A stretch of DNA of 64,000 nt from Haliotis asinina (taxonomy: Eukaryota; Mollusca; Gastropoda; Lepetellida; Haliotidae). This document shows, one piece after another, positions 10,668-22,599 of this stretch. The notes beneath the pieces were generated by a model. That model was not told the DNA's origin. It searched no databases and was given only the letters and a program-made list of their open reading frames with translations. The stretch is taken from contig NC_090288.1 of NCBI RefSeq assembly GCF_037392515.1, forward strand, positions 55,661,673 to 55,725,672, read 5' to 3'. Position 1 is the stretch's first letter. Each line of letters starts with the position of its first letter. Position numbers and translations under genes: made by a program.

Positions 10668-10795
10668 AATAATCAGCAACATCACGGCGGGGAACCCCAA
10701 AAATGGCCTTCGCACGCTGTACCCATATGGGAAATCGAACCCGGGTCTTTGGCACAGCAACTGAACGCTTTAACCACTTGGCTACCACATCACCG
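10668..10795 (-). repeat. SINE-A, inverted, tail lost
   Basis: Antisense: CAGCAACATCACGGCGGGGA, GTACCCATATGGGAAATCGA, ACCCGGGTCTTTGGCAC, CGCTTTAACCACTTGGCTAC. It covers body and complete head; the CACTCAC tail is missing. Confidence 0.9.
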
Positions 10796-12544
10796 CTCAG
10801 GGCTAATGGGTTATTGAAGGACATCACGCACACATTTTTCATATTGTTTCAGCATCATATAGCAGAGACCCATGCTTTGATGCTTGTGGTACATATCTTT
10901 GATGTGATGACACGTCTATACTAGCATCTAGTGACACGTGTAACATATCGTTTATGTCATAACACATAGGTCTCAACAAATGTCGATTCCTTGGTGCACA
11001 TGCTGGTTGTCATTGGTGTGACGATAAACTGGTAGAGAGGGGTGCCATGAAACACGTGTAGGTTATATTTGATGTGATGACAAAGGTGACAGAGACCCAG
11101 GCTTTGGCTTTGGGTACATGGCACGAGGATATGCATAATGGTATCACAGAGCAGTCAAATGTGCCCATAAAGTGAGGACAGATCCAGTGCAGACCCAGGG
11201 CTAAAACTGCTAGAGTGAGGTGTCCCTCTGACGAACCACGGGAGAAAGCCTGTAAAGACAGCTGACCCTGGAATCGGCTATGCTGGTCGGGATGCTATGG
11301 AATGCTGGTCGGGAAGGTACAACAGACTATGAACACACTGATGCTTTCAAAAATAACCGACTCACTGTTTTGGCACATGCGTTTCTCGCTATTCTTCCGC
11401 CTTTTCGGAACAACTGAGTATGTTTAACCATTCACTAAAAGAAAATGACCACATTAATAAATCTAAGAATGTCTTTTTTGTTTGACAAAATTCGCTTCGC
11501 AATGGAACCGGACATTACACACTTTTCACGTGTCAGTGTTTCTGTATATAACATGCCCCTCCCCCTGCAGTCAATCAATACGACTAGACACCGCCGTTTC
11601 TTGTCTATAAAAAGAAATATTTGTCTTCAATATCAGTGGCGACACTGTTTGCTTCACTTCCGCATTCAGGGGCCCGATTGTTTGTACGGGGAATCAATTG
11701 TTTAAAATAGAACATTGTTTTAATAAGAGGTGCACAGGTACTAAAAACGTTCCTCCGCACATTTCTGCAACTTGCTGGAAAACTACCGACTTTAAAACCA
11801 GGAAAATGGTCATGAAGATATCAGTAGAAGGAATGTTGACTTGGCCAACGCGACCCACTATAAAGCTACTTTTTCTTGTCTTCCACGTGCGCCTTGACAG
11901 GTTTTAACAAACCCGCATGCTTCCTGACCTCTAGGGCGCAAACACGACGCCGTGCCAATGCTGTTGGACTCGCGGGGTCAATATTGCTTGTTCTCCATGC
12001 AAATGTTAGGTGTGGATACAATCAGAATTAGGCTATGCCTTACTCAGCGATTTGCTCCTAGAGGCCCTGTTTCCCTGATCTCCAGATCGTCACTATGTGA
12101 TGCTGCAGTGTCAAAGGCCACAAGAAGAAACAATTTCGCGGTGTGCATCTTTTCTGATTCGTAAAAACTTGACAACTAAATCACTAATCAAACTGGTATT
12201 TAATTATCAGTTGTATGTTATCTACCCCTATTGTGGATTAATTTGCGATGTGAACTTTACAAATCCTTCGATTCAAAAACATTTGAAAATTTAGTTTTAA
12301 ATGGGTGTTGTTCTGTAGAGTTTTAAAAATAAACACTGTAGCAAAAGGCGGACATTTTGTGGGCAGCACAATTGTCTGACTGATGTGAGGGGTGTCCTTG
12401 AGTACAAACCCACAGTAATAGGTGGGGACGGACGTGACGCTGTGGTTGTCGCTCACCTCACCGTTGTTTACGCAAGGAATACTATTAATTCGCAATGAAT
12501 GATTAGATATCCTTACTTACATATCTACAAACGCATTCACAGTA
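10796..12544. other. No recognisable feature
   Basis: Weak, degenerate internal similarity at 10855-11110 (AGAGACCCAGGCTTTG-type words, TTTGATGTGATGACA twice) suggests an old local duplication. No gene or transposon recognised. Confidence 0.5.
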
Positions 12545-12661
12545 ACAGTAAAAGACTCGTCATGCTGAAGACCCGGGTTCGATTCCACACATGGGTACAA
12601 TGTGCGAAGCCCATTATTGCTGGAATATTGCCAAAAGCGGCGTAAAAACGCACTCACTCAG
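12545..12661 (+). repeat. SINE-A, internally deleted
   Basis: GCTGAAGACCCGGGTTCGAT, CATGGGTACAATGTGCGAAG, CCCATTATTGCTGGAATATT, GCCAAAAGCGGCGTAAAA, CACTCACTCA. About 20 bp of body (the CCCCGCCGTGAT region) is deleted, and the first part of the head is lost. Confidence 0.9.
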
Positions 12662-15085
12662 TTACAGACTTTGCAGTAGAGGTCGCCTGTGATGCTACCA
12701 CGGTGTATACGATGGATATCACCTGCTGCCAGTTCGGACACAATGGCATGTGCATGGCGAAATCCACACTGAATGCACACATATATATCATCAAGGAAAG
12801 CATTACTCGAATATAAGGTGTCATCATCGATTGTTGGTAACTTTCGATCGATACATGTAACTTACACCTCTGATCCTTTATATGTTGTTATTTTTTTAAT
12901 TATTTTTTTCTCATTGTATCCAAAGGGGTTTGTTTCGGCAGATAGTAACTAACCCCATGTGTTGAGGTTTCAAATCTTTTTTACGTTACGTTAATAGAAG
13001 TGACAAAACCCTTTCCACACCCGCAAGCTTAAGAAATGATTGTTCATTGCAAAACTTTCATTACATTCTTGTGGAGTATCACTCTGTCCATACGATCTGC
13101 ATATATCACATATAGATTACTCTACGCCCGAGAAATAGACTCTTTAACAAATTGCATTTACGGAATACACAATGCCATTTAGAAAGAGGTCAAATTGTGA
13201 ATTACACTCCCTTTGTAAAGTACAGATTCTAGTATTCTGGGTGGGGTGGGTGGTTGGGTCCTTGTAAAAAGCACTAGAATCTAAGCTAGTGTAATCGCAA
13301 ATATATAACATATGCTGTCTTTAAAGAGATTTCTAAAACAAACAAAATCACTCTATAGTGTAATGGCCATCTTTGAAATTACGAACACCGTGGTACAAGG
13401 TAACCTTGAAAATCTCCCACTGGGGAAGTAGTATCTCATTTGTGTAACAGAGTGCTTCGAGGTTTTCGAAACAATAAACTGTACTTATTAAATCATAATT
13501 TACATTTATTAAGGATATAATCGTGGGAATCTATGCTTCCAGAAAAAAACACACATCAGTGTCACAAAGTTCGACAGATAATGGACAGCACAATTACAAT
13601 TAATGTAAAAAATATTTCATATTTTATTACAACCTATCGTGACATCTTGTACAACATGTTTTGAAATATGTCGGTTGTACGTGATATATGAATGTCATAT
13701 CACCTTAATGAGATGAATAAATACAAACAAAAATGTAATTAATTATTTCATCTGTGTACTGACAAGTATGTAATGTATAATTAACATAAAGTTGTACATA
13801 TTTACACATGAAGGTCACATAACTCTAATAAACGCTTTATAATGTAATGGTTCGTTCAAAAATCTCTTTATCTTACCGGCAATTCACATTGGTAATCTGG
13901 GTGTAAGACTAATATATGGTGATGTATATATATTATTTTTCCGTGAGGTCTGGAGCATCCTAGTATTGGCTATACCTAAATATATGTTAAATACTTAAAC
14001 ATATATACATGTATATTACTTAAAACACTTGAACTTTAGGTTTGAACCTATAAGAATAAATATGTTGTCTTCTGACCCCCACACAAAATTCACTTATCTC
14101 AAATTCAAAATGAACCAGAACGCTCAATCAATGCACCGTACGCACGACAAAGCAAAGGTCGTGTTAGATACAGAGAAATAAAATATTTTCATTAAATCCT
14201 TACCCAGTTAAGTTCCGTATTGTGAGTGTATTCCTGACGCCGCAACGACAGAAGACGTGGCCAAAGCTGGCGTTTATGGAGGACGACATAGGTTTTTAAG
14301 CTGGACTACAAGGCATGAACAACATGTAGAATACATTTACAGCTGCACTTGCTTAACCTGTCAAAGTACCAACAAATGTTGTTGGTATATGTCTTTTTTG
14401 TTTCCAATGTAGAGTTTATTTAGTAAATATGCCATCATTTAATTGGTTTTTTTATGTTTTTTATAAATCGGCCACATCTTCTGTCCACTAGATGAACGCC
14501 AAATTATGCATTAAAATGCCTCACCATGTTGATGAACTATAAATCTCAGGGATATATGTAAACGGTTTATCTGTTCTATACAATAGAACTGCTAAGTATG
14601 AAGTTATCGTTACTGCACATCTGTAATTTGACGTTTAAAGCGTTAATTAATAACTGCGTGCACTTGGATAATAACTGTGGATGATTTCAGCTATTTTGAA
14701 TATGGCCTTTTCACTCAGGCAAAGGGACATAACTCTCCTATTTCGGATCAATTGTCAATAATATTTGATTATGGGGCTACTATTGTAAGGCCACATGTAA
14801 CCCACGTCTTGTACAACAACTGCTGGAAGATGATACCTGTTATATGGCCATGTGTAAAGACTGACACTTAGTCTGACGGTATATATATATCAAATCACAA
14901 CCTCCAGTGATCTGTTGAACTCTTGCGCAGACAAATGAGTGATGAATTATCTCCGTACCATGCTGTAATGGGGCAAACAGAACTAATCTGTGCCCGGCAA
15001 AAGTAATGTCCGTGAGTACACTGTTAAATTGCACATACTGTCATGTTGGTAGGATCAGAGCTTCTCACTCTATGTGAAGGGCACA
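12662..15085. other. No recognisable feature
   Basis: Long AT-rich stretch without tandem arrays, SINEs or convincing exons. A short inverted pair, GATTCTAGTA (13225) and CACTAGAATC (13272), flanks a G-rich TGGGTGGGGTGGGTGG run. Confidence 0.6.
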
Positions 15086-15345
15086 GCAGAACAGATTAAA
15101 TGAAAATCAAAATAAATCATAATTATGAGTAGTGTCAAAACGTCAAGCAGGAAAACGTTCTCCTAAGGAAACACGTTATGTTTTCGAACCAACTCACTTA
15201 AAGTAACTGTGACATTGTATCAGATGTTTAATGTCGGTTATGTCTGGTTCTTGTCCAAAGCTGTGATATAGTTTGTAACGACATACTTAACATCAACTTT
15301 GCCTGTCATTTATAATGTTACTGTCGTGTTCAGACACGGGAATCT
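15086..15345. repeat. Local direct duplication, copy 1
   Basis: Homologous over about 260 bp to 15546-15825. Shared blocks in the same order: GAAAATCAAAATAAATCAT, AACACGTTATGTTTTCGAAC, GACATTGTATCAG, TTCTTGTCCAAAGCTGTGA and GTCATTTATAA-GTTACTGT. Divergence is moderate, with several indels. No coding signal or family recognised. Confidence 0.85.
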
Positions 15346-15545
15346 TTCGACCATTGTCACACATACATGGATTATGTCATGTCGTGGAACCACGTGGCAA
15401 AACAAACGTACCTAAAAAATCCAATATTATAAATATAATACAGAACATATTTTATCATATAATACCATGCCTCGAGTACAATTCTGAAGTGCATACGTTA
15501 ACGGGCCAGTAGGGTTAGAAGTATTTTATGCGTGTAAAACATACA

Positions 15546-15825
15546 ATAAAGAGGATTAAAAGAAAATCAAAATAAATCATGATTATGTATAAGTTGTGTC
15601 AAAATATTTATCAGGATTTTTTTCTCGTAACTAAACACGTTATGTTTTCGAACTTACTCACATGTAAATATAAACTCACAAGCAAGACATTGTATCAGGT
15701 GTTTATTGTCGGTTACGTCCAATTCTTGTCCAAAGCTGTGAGATATATTATATAACATATAACATATTTAACATCAACCCGAGGTGTCATTTATAACGTT
15801 ACTGTTCTGCTTAGACGCAAGAATG
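15546..15825. repeat. Local direct duplication, copy 2
   Basis: Second copy of the block at 15086-15345, offset by about 460 bp. It has extra AT-rich insertions (ATATAACATATAACATATTT, near 15745). Confidence 0.85.
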
Positions 15826-16043
15826 TAGTTAATGGCAAAAAACAAAAAAAACATGAGACATATATGTGATAGCATAAAAGGTATTCATTTTCTGAACTGG
15901 CGGCACCTTGAAGATGAAAATTCATGTTCATATAAACGGATTGATTTATGGGTACCATCAAATATAGTGTTATATTTTACATAATCAGATGTAGTCTTCA
16001 TCGAAAATTCTAGTCGTAATGGCTTTGTGTGTTTGGGCGTGTG

Positions 16044-16045
<2 letters not shown>
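15826..16045. other. No recognisable feature
   Basis: AT-rich linker between the duplication and a TA microsatellite. Confidence 0.6.

Positions 16046-16075
<30 letters not shown>
16046..16075. repeat. (AT)n microsatellite
   Basis: Perfect AT run of about 15 units. Confidence 0.97.
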
Positions 16076-16078
<3 letters not shown>

Positions 16079-18207
16079 CATGAGGTCACGATCAACTTTA
16101 CGTTTCATATTTCTTTTATTTTACACATTATTTGCGAATCTGAGACAAATGTGCTTCCGCCATTTTTAAATATTGACCCAAAGAATTAGTTTGTGTGCAT
16201 TTTGTCCGTATATGTAGGTCAGGCATGTATCTTCCGCTTCCGGCATGTGGTGTTTGTCGTGATATACTGGTGAGATTCTTGGGAGGTGAAACAGGGCCAT
16301 TGACCCACTTTAACCTGTTTCACATATAACAAGGCGGCTAATCACATGGTTCAACAACAACACAACACACTGCCAGCCATGATGCAAATATTAGTCGTGC
16401 GTGTCATGAGGCAAGTCTATGCAGGAACCATGGGATTTCATCTCTCACAGTATGATTTGCAAAGATTTTCCGAAAGAGACAAATTTCAATCTTCTCAAAT
16501 TGTTGGGCCAATGTTTGTGATACATTGTTATCTCATTTTCCAAGTAGAACCAGGCTGGATATGTCAGATCGATAATAACTGTAGAAATAACGACAATTAT
16601 TTTTAAACTTTTTCATTAAAATGGGTTAAACTGGGGACATCTGTGTCACAGACTTAGAGTGTATGGTTCGTGTTGTGCTGCCCAGTGATGAGGGTAAGTA
16701 TGTCTGTAGTGTATACCCGCCATGATTTGAGACACACTTAACAACAAACTGCTGATGTTTAATTATGTCTGCTAAGGAGCAGGTTGACTCTCTCAAGAAC
16801 ATCGTGCGCTTGAATTGGAATTTAATTAATTTCACATTCAAATTGAAACATTTGGAGTGTAACTTTTGACACCTAACAAGTGACCTTTAAACTCCCTCGT
16901 TCGGTTTTGACAAGTGGCTTTTTGTATTTTTTTCTTCGAAGAGACGACCATATTATCATATATATTATTAAATTTCGGCTATCAAAATGTCTATAGGGAC
17001 ATTAGTATTCAACAGATTACAAATAGTCAGACATGTTTTGAATATTTTTGCAAGTTTCTCAGATGTTTTATTGCTTCAGGTGACACAAAGAAATTTATTC
17101 ATTCATTATTTTTCACACATTAAACTTGTTTGTTAATTTGATTCAAAAATATGACTTTCCTTGTCAGTAATAGACAGACTTTCGTTTATGTCACAGACCA
17201 CGAACAAATTTGTTTGAAGAAAACTGATTTACAGCTTTGCTATGAACAGCACGATGTGAAGCTTTCATACGCAAATCATATACATGTATGTTAGAACGGT
17301 GCACTATTGAAAACAAGCCAAACAACAGGTGCAATTGGAAGGATGTGTGTACCCATCAGCAATGACAGATTTTTCAATTTTTTCAGTGGCGTAGAGACAT
17401 GGGATGTTCTGTAACGTATAATGTAGTAATGATGAGATAAATTCATGCATGAATGACTACAATACACGGTGACATGCATGTAGAATAGCTGACTTGCAAC
17501 AATTACAGAATGTAGATATGCATCTATGACAACAATAATATTGCACGAAAGTATAGAGTCAAAATAAATTTTCTTACAGAAATAGAATTCTCATTCTTTA
17601 TTCAAAGATTACCTAAGGCCTTAATACCATAATCAGTGGCTTTGTGACATGGTACGTAACCAAAGGAGCAATAAATCCCTACAACAACGCATGATATTTA
17701 TGAAATATCGAACTTTGTATCGTAAATCGTTTTGACAATTTCTAAACAAAAACATGATAGTCTATGAGCCTACCTGAGTACACCTGAATACCTGAATATT
17801 CTGCCGACCCACAAGACGAGAACGAGGCTCACCTTTCTGCTAATTTGCCGGTAATCTAATTGCGTGACACTACCAAAGCATGTCTTACGAAACTTCGATA
17901 CAAGCATTATGTGTTCGTGAAAAGCATTTTAAAAAGTGTACATTTTCTTTGTCATGTTTTGTTTCATGTGTTGGTAGTTTTCTGGGCCCGTCTCGGGTCC
18001 CACGAGAAGTGGCGAGACTCATGAGAACGTGTCACGGGGTCAATCAATAGACTGGAGTTCACAGCATATTTTATTCTACTGCTCTGTGACGCCCAAATTG
18101 TCACCAATACCTTACAGGTGTAGGGTTCGCTTTAAATTGGTCACGTGCTTACAACTTTGATTATAAGCGACGTATCGTTTACGTCGCTGGCCGATATGTT
18201 CGTTTAA
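16076..18207. other. No recognisable feature
   Basis: AT-rich with only short ORFs. No SINE copy occurs between 12.7 and 19.6 kb, an unusually clean stretch for this window. Confidence 0.6.
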
Positions 18208-18447
18208 CTACCGACACGACTCAACCATCACATCGATAGGCTGGTATAAATGCCCAATACCAATTAGCACATAGTCTTTGTTCTCCTTCGTCCTTATCTC
18301 AAGTCTCCTTGGACCTATTGGAACTCGACAGAATTCTGTGTCATAATATGCTCTAAATTTGCTTTCCTGGGTTTCAATTACCAGAAAATTGTAAGCATAG
18401 TTTTCTTTGTTGATGATATATGACAATAGTTTATCGGGATCCAATCA
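18208..18447 (-). CDS. Possible coding exon, unidentified (low confidence)
   Basis: Minus-strand open frame of 78 codons ending in a TAG stop at 18208-18210. It has no ATG; the frame is closed by TGA just upstream (18445-18447), so it would have to be a 3' terminal exon or a relic. The composition looks protein-like: mixed charged and hydrophobic residues, NYAYNFLVIETQE, an FCRVPIG segment, KENKDYVLIGIGH, and a Cys near the end. The arrangement (YAY start, mid Cys, K-YVLIG strand, late Cys) is loosely like the C345C/netrin-type fold, but that is a guess from a few residues. The possible acceptor (AG just before TGATTGG) has no good polypyrimidine tract. It could equally be a chance ORF. Confidence 0.3.
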
Positions 18448-19627
18448 CTATTCACGGTTGAGGAATCCGCTATATGATACGCCGTTAGAATGCCCGACAG
18501 ACGGTGATAAGGCCGTTTAGATATGTGTGAACAATTCCAAACTTGTGGTAAATCAAAAATGTTGAAAATCGATATTTGATGGAAACTGGTAGTTTAAAGG
18601 ATTTCGATCTCAGTTGTTCAAGTATTTGCAAAATGAGGGGTTATTTAATTCTAACGCCCTTGAGATATATGGTGCAGTTAGTCATACCCCTTCAAGCTAA
18701 TGACTTTTATCACAAACACAACTATATCTCTTAACATGAAAAATGTATACGCTCTCTGTTTTACGTGTCCACTGTACGTGTTCCGTTAAGGTTTAATTAG
18801 GCCTAAAGTCAGGTTTCTTATATATAAAATGAGCCCAATCTTTTATTAAACATACTCCATTTGCATCGTAAATTATAGTTTTTAAGCTGTTGATACAGGT
18901 CGTTCGTATTTAAGTTAAGTATCAATTTATTTGTCATATAATACACTAAGGTGTTAAAGTTTACAATAATGTCATAACAGCACCTTAGTTCCCCACCGAA
19001 TACCCTCGAAGAATATACTCGAAAGCGAGACTGTTTGTAACGTGGCTTAATGGCGTTACAAAGGAGTATTCATTATATATCATAAACCCATTACTTGTAA
19101 TCTAAGATGTGCCTTCATATGATTTTGGTGTATTTGTCTGTATTATTTCATCACAACACTCGAACGTGATGTTGGAGAAATACCAAAAGGATCAAATATC
19201 GTGTAGTATGTTTCAAACATACAAAATGTTACGATCCTACAGACATTGATGTTGCTAATGCAGTACTCTTGGAGAGGCACAAGCACATGTCGAGAGGAGT
19301 TGAGGGACACTATACTTTGTCCGATCCTTTTAATAAACGTCTTCTCGGTCTGTGAGACAGCTATATCGCTTTTGCGTGTTGCATGTGTGCGTGAACCGGT
19401 ACTGCATTGGTACCAAGTTATTTCCTTATGATTCATTATATAACAGACATCCTATTCAAAGCGAGGTAGAACCCGTCTTATTCACTCATATTTTATGAAA
19501 CACAGTTTTACTGCCCACCCGGGTCTTTAACTGTACTGTATTTGTCAGCCTATACCAGTCACTTATATCTAGAGATCTTGTAAAACAAGCTACACATGCA
19601 GCCCTCGTGACTGTACTAGGGCGGTGG
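18448..19627. other. No recognisable feature
   Basis: AT-rich. A 97-codon minus-strand ORF (19143-19436) resembles no known family. Confidence 0.6.
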
Positions 19628-19788
19628 GATAGCGGGGCCGGGGTAGCTTACTGGTTAAAGTGTCCGCTCGTCACGCCAAAGACCCGGGTTCGATTCTTTA
19701 CACGGATTCAATGTGTGAAGCCCTCGCCTTACATCACTGGAATACTGCAAAAAGGTCCTCAAAACTAAATACACTCACTCACTCACCG
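19628..19788 (+). repeat. SINE-A, full length
   Basis: GCCGGGGTAGCTTACTGGTT, GCTCGTCACGCCAAAGACCC, GGGTTCGATTC (B box), body, CATCACTGGAATACTGCAAA and CACTCACTCACTCA tail. Both promoter boxes are intact by eye; the body is somewhat divergent. Confidence 0.93.
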
Positions 19789-20987
19789 AAGTACGAATGA
19801 GTTATCACGTAACGTCTCTTCGGCAATGTTTCATCCAACAGAGAATATTGCTCACGTCACTTTACGTAACATTCAAAAACTTTAAAGAAAATCTTTTTTT
19901 CCACAAGAATAGAGTTACACTGCGAAAGGCTGCACGTCAATCACAGCCTTCCAGTTGTGGGCGTTCTTTATAATATCTTGACAGGTACACATACAGCGCT
20001 GATTCATTCTTGTTAATTATTCACCTGAAAGGAAATACATAAATAATCACATCATGATAGATATCCATCTTGTTTTGCTCTGTCAAGATACATTTCATAT
20101 CAGCCAGCGTAAAGACATGGATCGTAACTATTTCTTTAAATGGAAGTCAACAGTAAAATATATGTATCTTACACGATGTCCGACCTGATAACATATACCT
20201 CACGCTATAACGGTTTATATTTTTAGAAAATACCATTTCAATTCTCTACGAGGAAATGAGGTAAAGTGAGCCGAGTATCAGTTCAAAAATCTACCCGATA
20301 ACATATCCGGTCATGACATCACGTGACCCATATCGATGACGTCATACAGTTCATGAGCAGACGACATGATACCTCGCTGAACCGGAGATAAATTGCTGTT
20401 CACACATTTTTGGCTTGGTTTATCAGCCTGTGTAATCACACCGGTAAGTAGACAACGCAAGTAAGTGTAAGATCACTGGTTCTTTAAATCAATTAAATTT
20501 GTCACGATAATATCAACATGTTACGCTTCACCTCCCCGTTGTGCCCATGTGAAACGTTTGCCCTCCAGTTCTAAAACATGCTTCGCTTATCTCCCCTTTC
20601 AACAACGGAAATAATCTTTCTGACATCAAGAGAGTCGTTGATTCCATACTCTAACTGGCGTCGCCAGCTATATTATCAAACACTGATTGACGTCATAACA
20701 ACATCGTTTTAGTTAACGTAGACAGGAAATCCTATACCGTCTTAGTGTCACAGCCAATCACTAGCCTCTACCATACAGTCCACCTTTTTATGTGGTTTCA
20801 AATCAAGTGTCATCCAAAAGTGATTGAATGATAACTGACTTCACATCAACATCTCCGGAAAAATTTCTCATAAATTTTGAATGATTACATTAATTCAATT
20901 GTTTACAATACACACCGTGGATTTCCTTCAGGACAGGAAGTACGGTATTTGTTTTATTCAAATCAAATGATGCCTTGTACTCTTACT
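19789..20987. other. No gene called; possible promoter inside
   Basis: Mostly unremarkable apart from the E-box/CRE cluster and donor-like site listed separately. Confidence 0.5.
20319..20344. promoter_or_regulatory. E-box plus CRE pair
   Basis: A perfect TCACGTGA palindrome (bHLH/USF-type site) at 20319-20326 lies 10 bp before a perfect TGACGTCA (CREB/ATF site) at 20337-20344. About 100 bp to the right a consensus splice donor CCG|GTAAGT occurs (intron from 20444). The spacing would suit a promoter with a short non-coding first exon on the + strand. This is inference: I see no TATA box or downstream exon. Confidence 0.3.
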
Positions 20988-21135
20988 CGAGTGGGTGAGT
21001 GAATACGGTTTTCGCGTTTTTTCAGCAACATCACGGCGGGGAACACCAGAAATGAGCTCCACATATTGTACCAATATGCGATAGGAAACACGGGTCTTCA
21101 GTGTGACGAACTGACGCTTTAACCATGTAACGATA
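20988..21135 (-). repeat. SINE-A, inverted, nearly full length
   Basis: GTGGGTGAGTGAATACGG tail, CAGCAACATCACGGCGGGGA, ACACCAGAAATGAGCTCCAC, GGGTCTTCAGTGTGACGAAC, CGCTTTAACCAT. The B box is mutated (GATAGGAAACACG in place of GGAATCGAACCCG). Confidence 0.9.
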
Positions 21136-21251
21136 GCATAGTCAGTGAAATGTGTTTACATGTATAGTGCAACTCACTCAGTGATGAATTCCATTGTCGA
21201 GCATACGAGGACTTTGAAATTAGCTCACCACTGGATACTGTCCACTATGTC

Positions 21252-21937
21252 TTTTACCAGGGCTGTGGTCATGCGTAGGGTTTTATCGGAGCTGTGTTGA
21301 TCCGAAGGGTTTTACCAGGGCTGTAGTCATGCGTAGGGTTTTATCGGGGCTGTGTTGATCCGTAGGGTTTTACCAGGGCTGTGGTCATTCGTAGGGTTTT
21401 ATCGGGGCTGTGTTGATCCGTAGGGTTTTACCAGGGCTGTAGGGTTTTATCGGGTTTGTGGTCATGCGTAGGGTTTTATCGGGGCTTTCTTGATCTGTAG
21501 GGTTTTATCGGGGCTGTGTTGATCCGTAGTGTTTTACCAGGGCTGTGGTCATTCGTAGGGTTTTATCGGAGCTGTGTTGATCCGAAGGGTTTTACCAGGG
21601 CTGTAGGGTTTTATCGGGCTTGTGGTCATGCGTAGGGTTTTATCGGGGCTTTCTTTATCTGTAGGGTTTTATCGGGGCTGTGTTGATCTGTAGGGTTTTA
21701 CCAGCGCTGGGGGGATCCGGAGGGTTTTACCAGGGCTGTGGTGATCCGAAGTGTTTTACCAGGGCTTTGTTGACCCGTGGGGTTTTACCAGGGCTGTGGT
21801 CATGCGTAGGGTTTTATCGGGGCTGGGGTAATCCGTAGGGTTTTACCAGGCTGTGGTCATGCGTAGAGTTTTACCAGGGCTGGGGTGATCCGTAGGGTTT
21901 TACCAGGGCTGTGGTGATCCGAAGGGCTGTGGTGACC
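21252..21937. repeat. 29-bp minisatellite
   Basis: About 23 copies of a 29-bp unit built on GTAGGGTTTTACCAGGGCTG plus TGGTCATGC or TGTTGATCC. TATCGGGG and TACCAGGG variants alternate through much of the array, so the effective period is often 58 bp. Unit loss (for example near 21440 and 21600) has produced repeated junctions. Confidence 0.95.
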
Positions 21938-22599
21938 ACAAATATAGTTTGCAACACTATCTTCAAAGGACCACGGCAGTTTGTCAAAACTGTAAACATA
22001 TATTGCTGAGGAAACAGCTCTGTCATCGTCTTCGTTCAAGAGAAGGCTTGCCTTTGCATGTGTGACTGATGGCTGCCACCCAAAGACAGAATGCATTCTC
22101 CTTTACAGGACCATATGGGGATAATTAATAATTCAGTCATACAAAGGACAGATATTGTTTTTGCAGAACTTATACATATCTTTTTCTGTGCTTTACAAAC
22201 AGGACTAAAACTACATGTATCCATTTCAATATGAAATGTACGTAAACCTAACTCATTTTGAAAAAACCCAACTTTTTACAACATTGTCCCGTCTTGTGTA
22301 GAGTGTTGTTAGCTTATAAGAAAACTGTGGTTAATTTGATTTTGTGTTCCCCCAATCATTACTCACATTCCTGCAGCAGTTAGTGCATGTAACCAGTGAC
22401 TAAGTACTTCTCTGTAAACATAAATTTGTTAAGTGGAAATAAGTCTGCAGTCTGATGACCAATATCCGGCTTGATATTTAACTGATTAAAACTGACACCG
22501 ACTGACATGCCATTGAGCACTTATTTAATTTTATATTTTGTTTGTGTGTTGGAAAATATACCCCGCTTAACACGTAGGACATATCGAAAAAACTCAAGC
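21938..22599. other. No recognisable feature
   Basis: Short stretch between two arrays; nothing identified. Confidence 0.6.

Noticed and set aside
21252..21937. Telomere-like repeat because of recurring TAGGGTTTTA
   Set aside because: The period is 29 bp with unrelated remaining sequence; it is a minisatellite, not a telomeric array.
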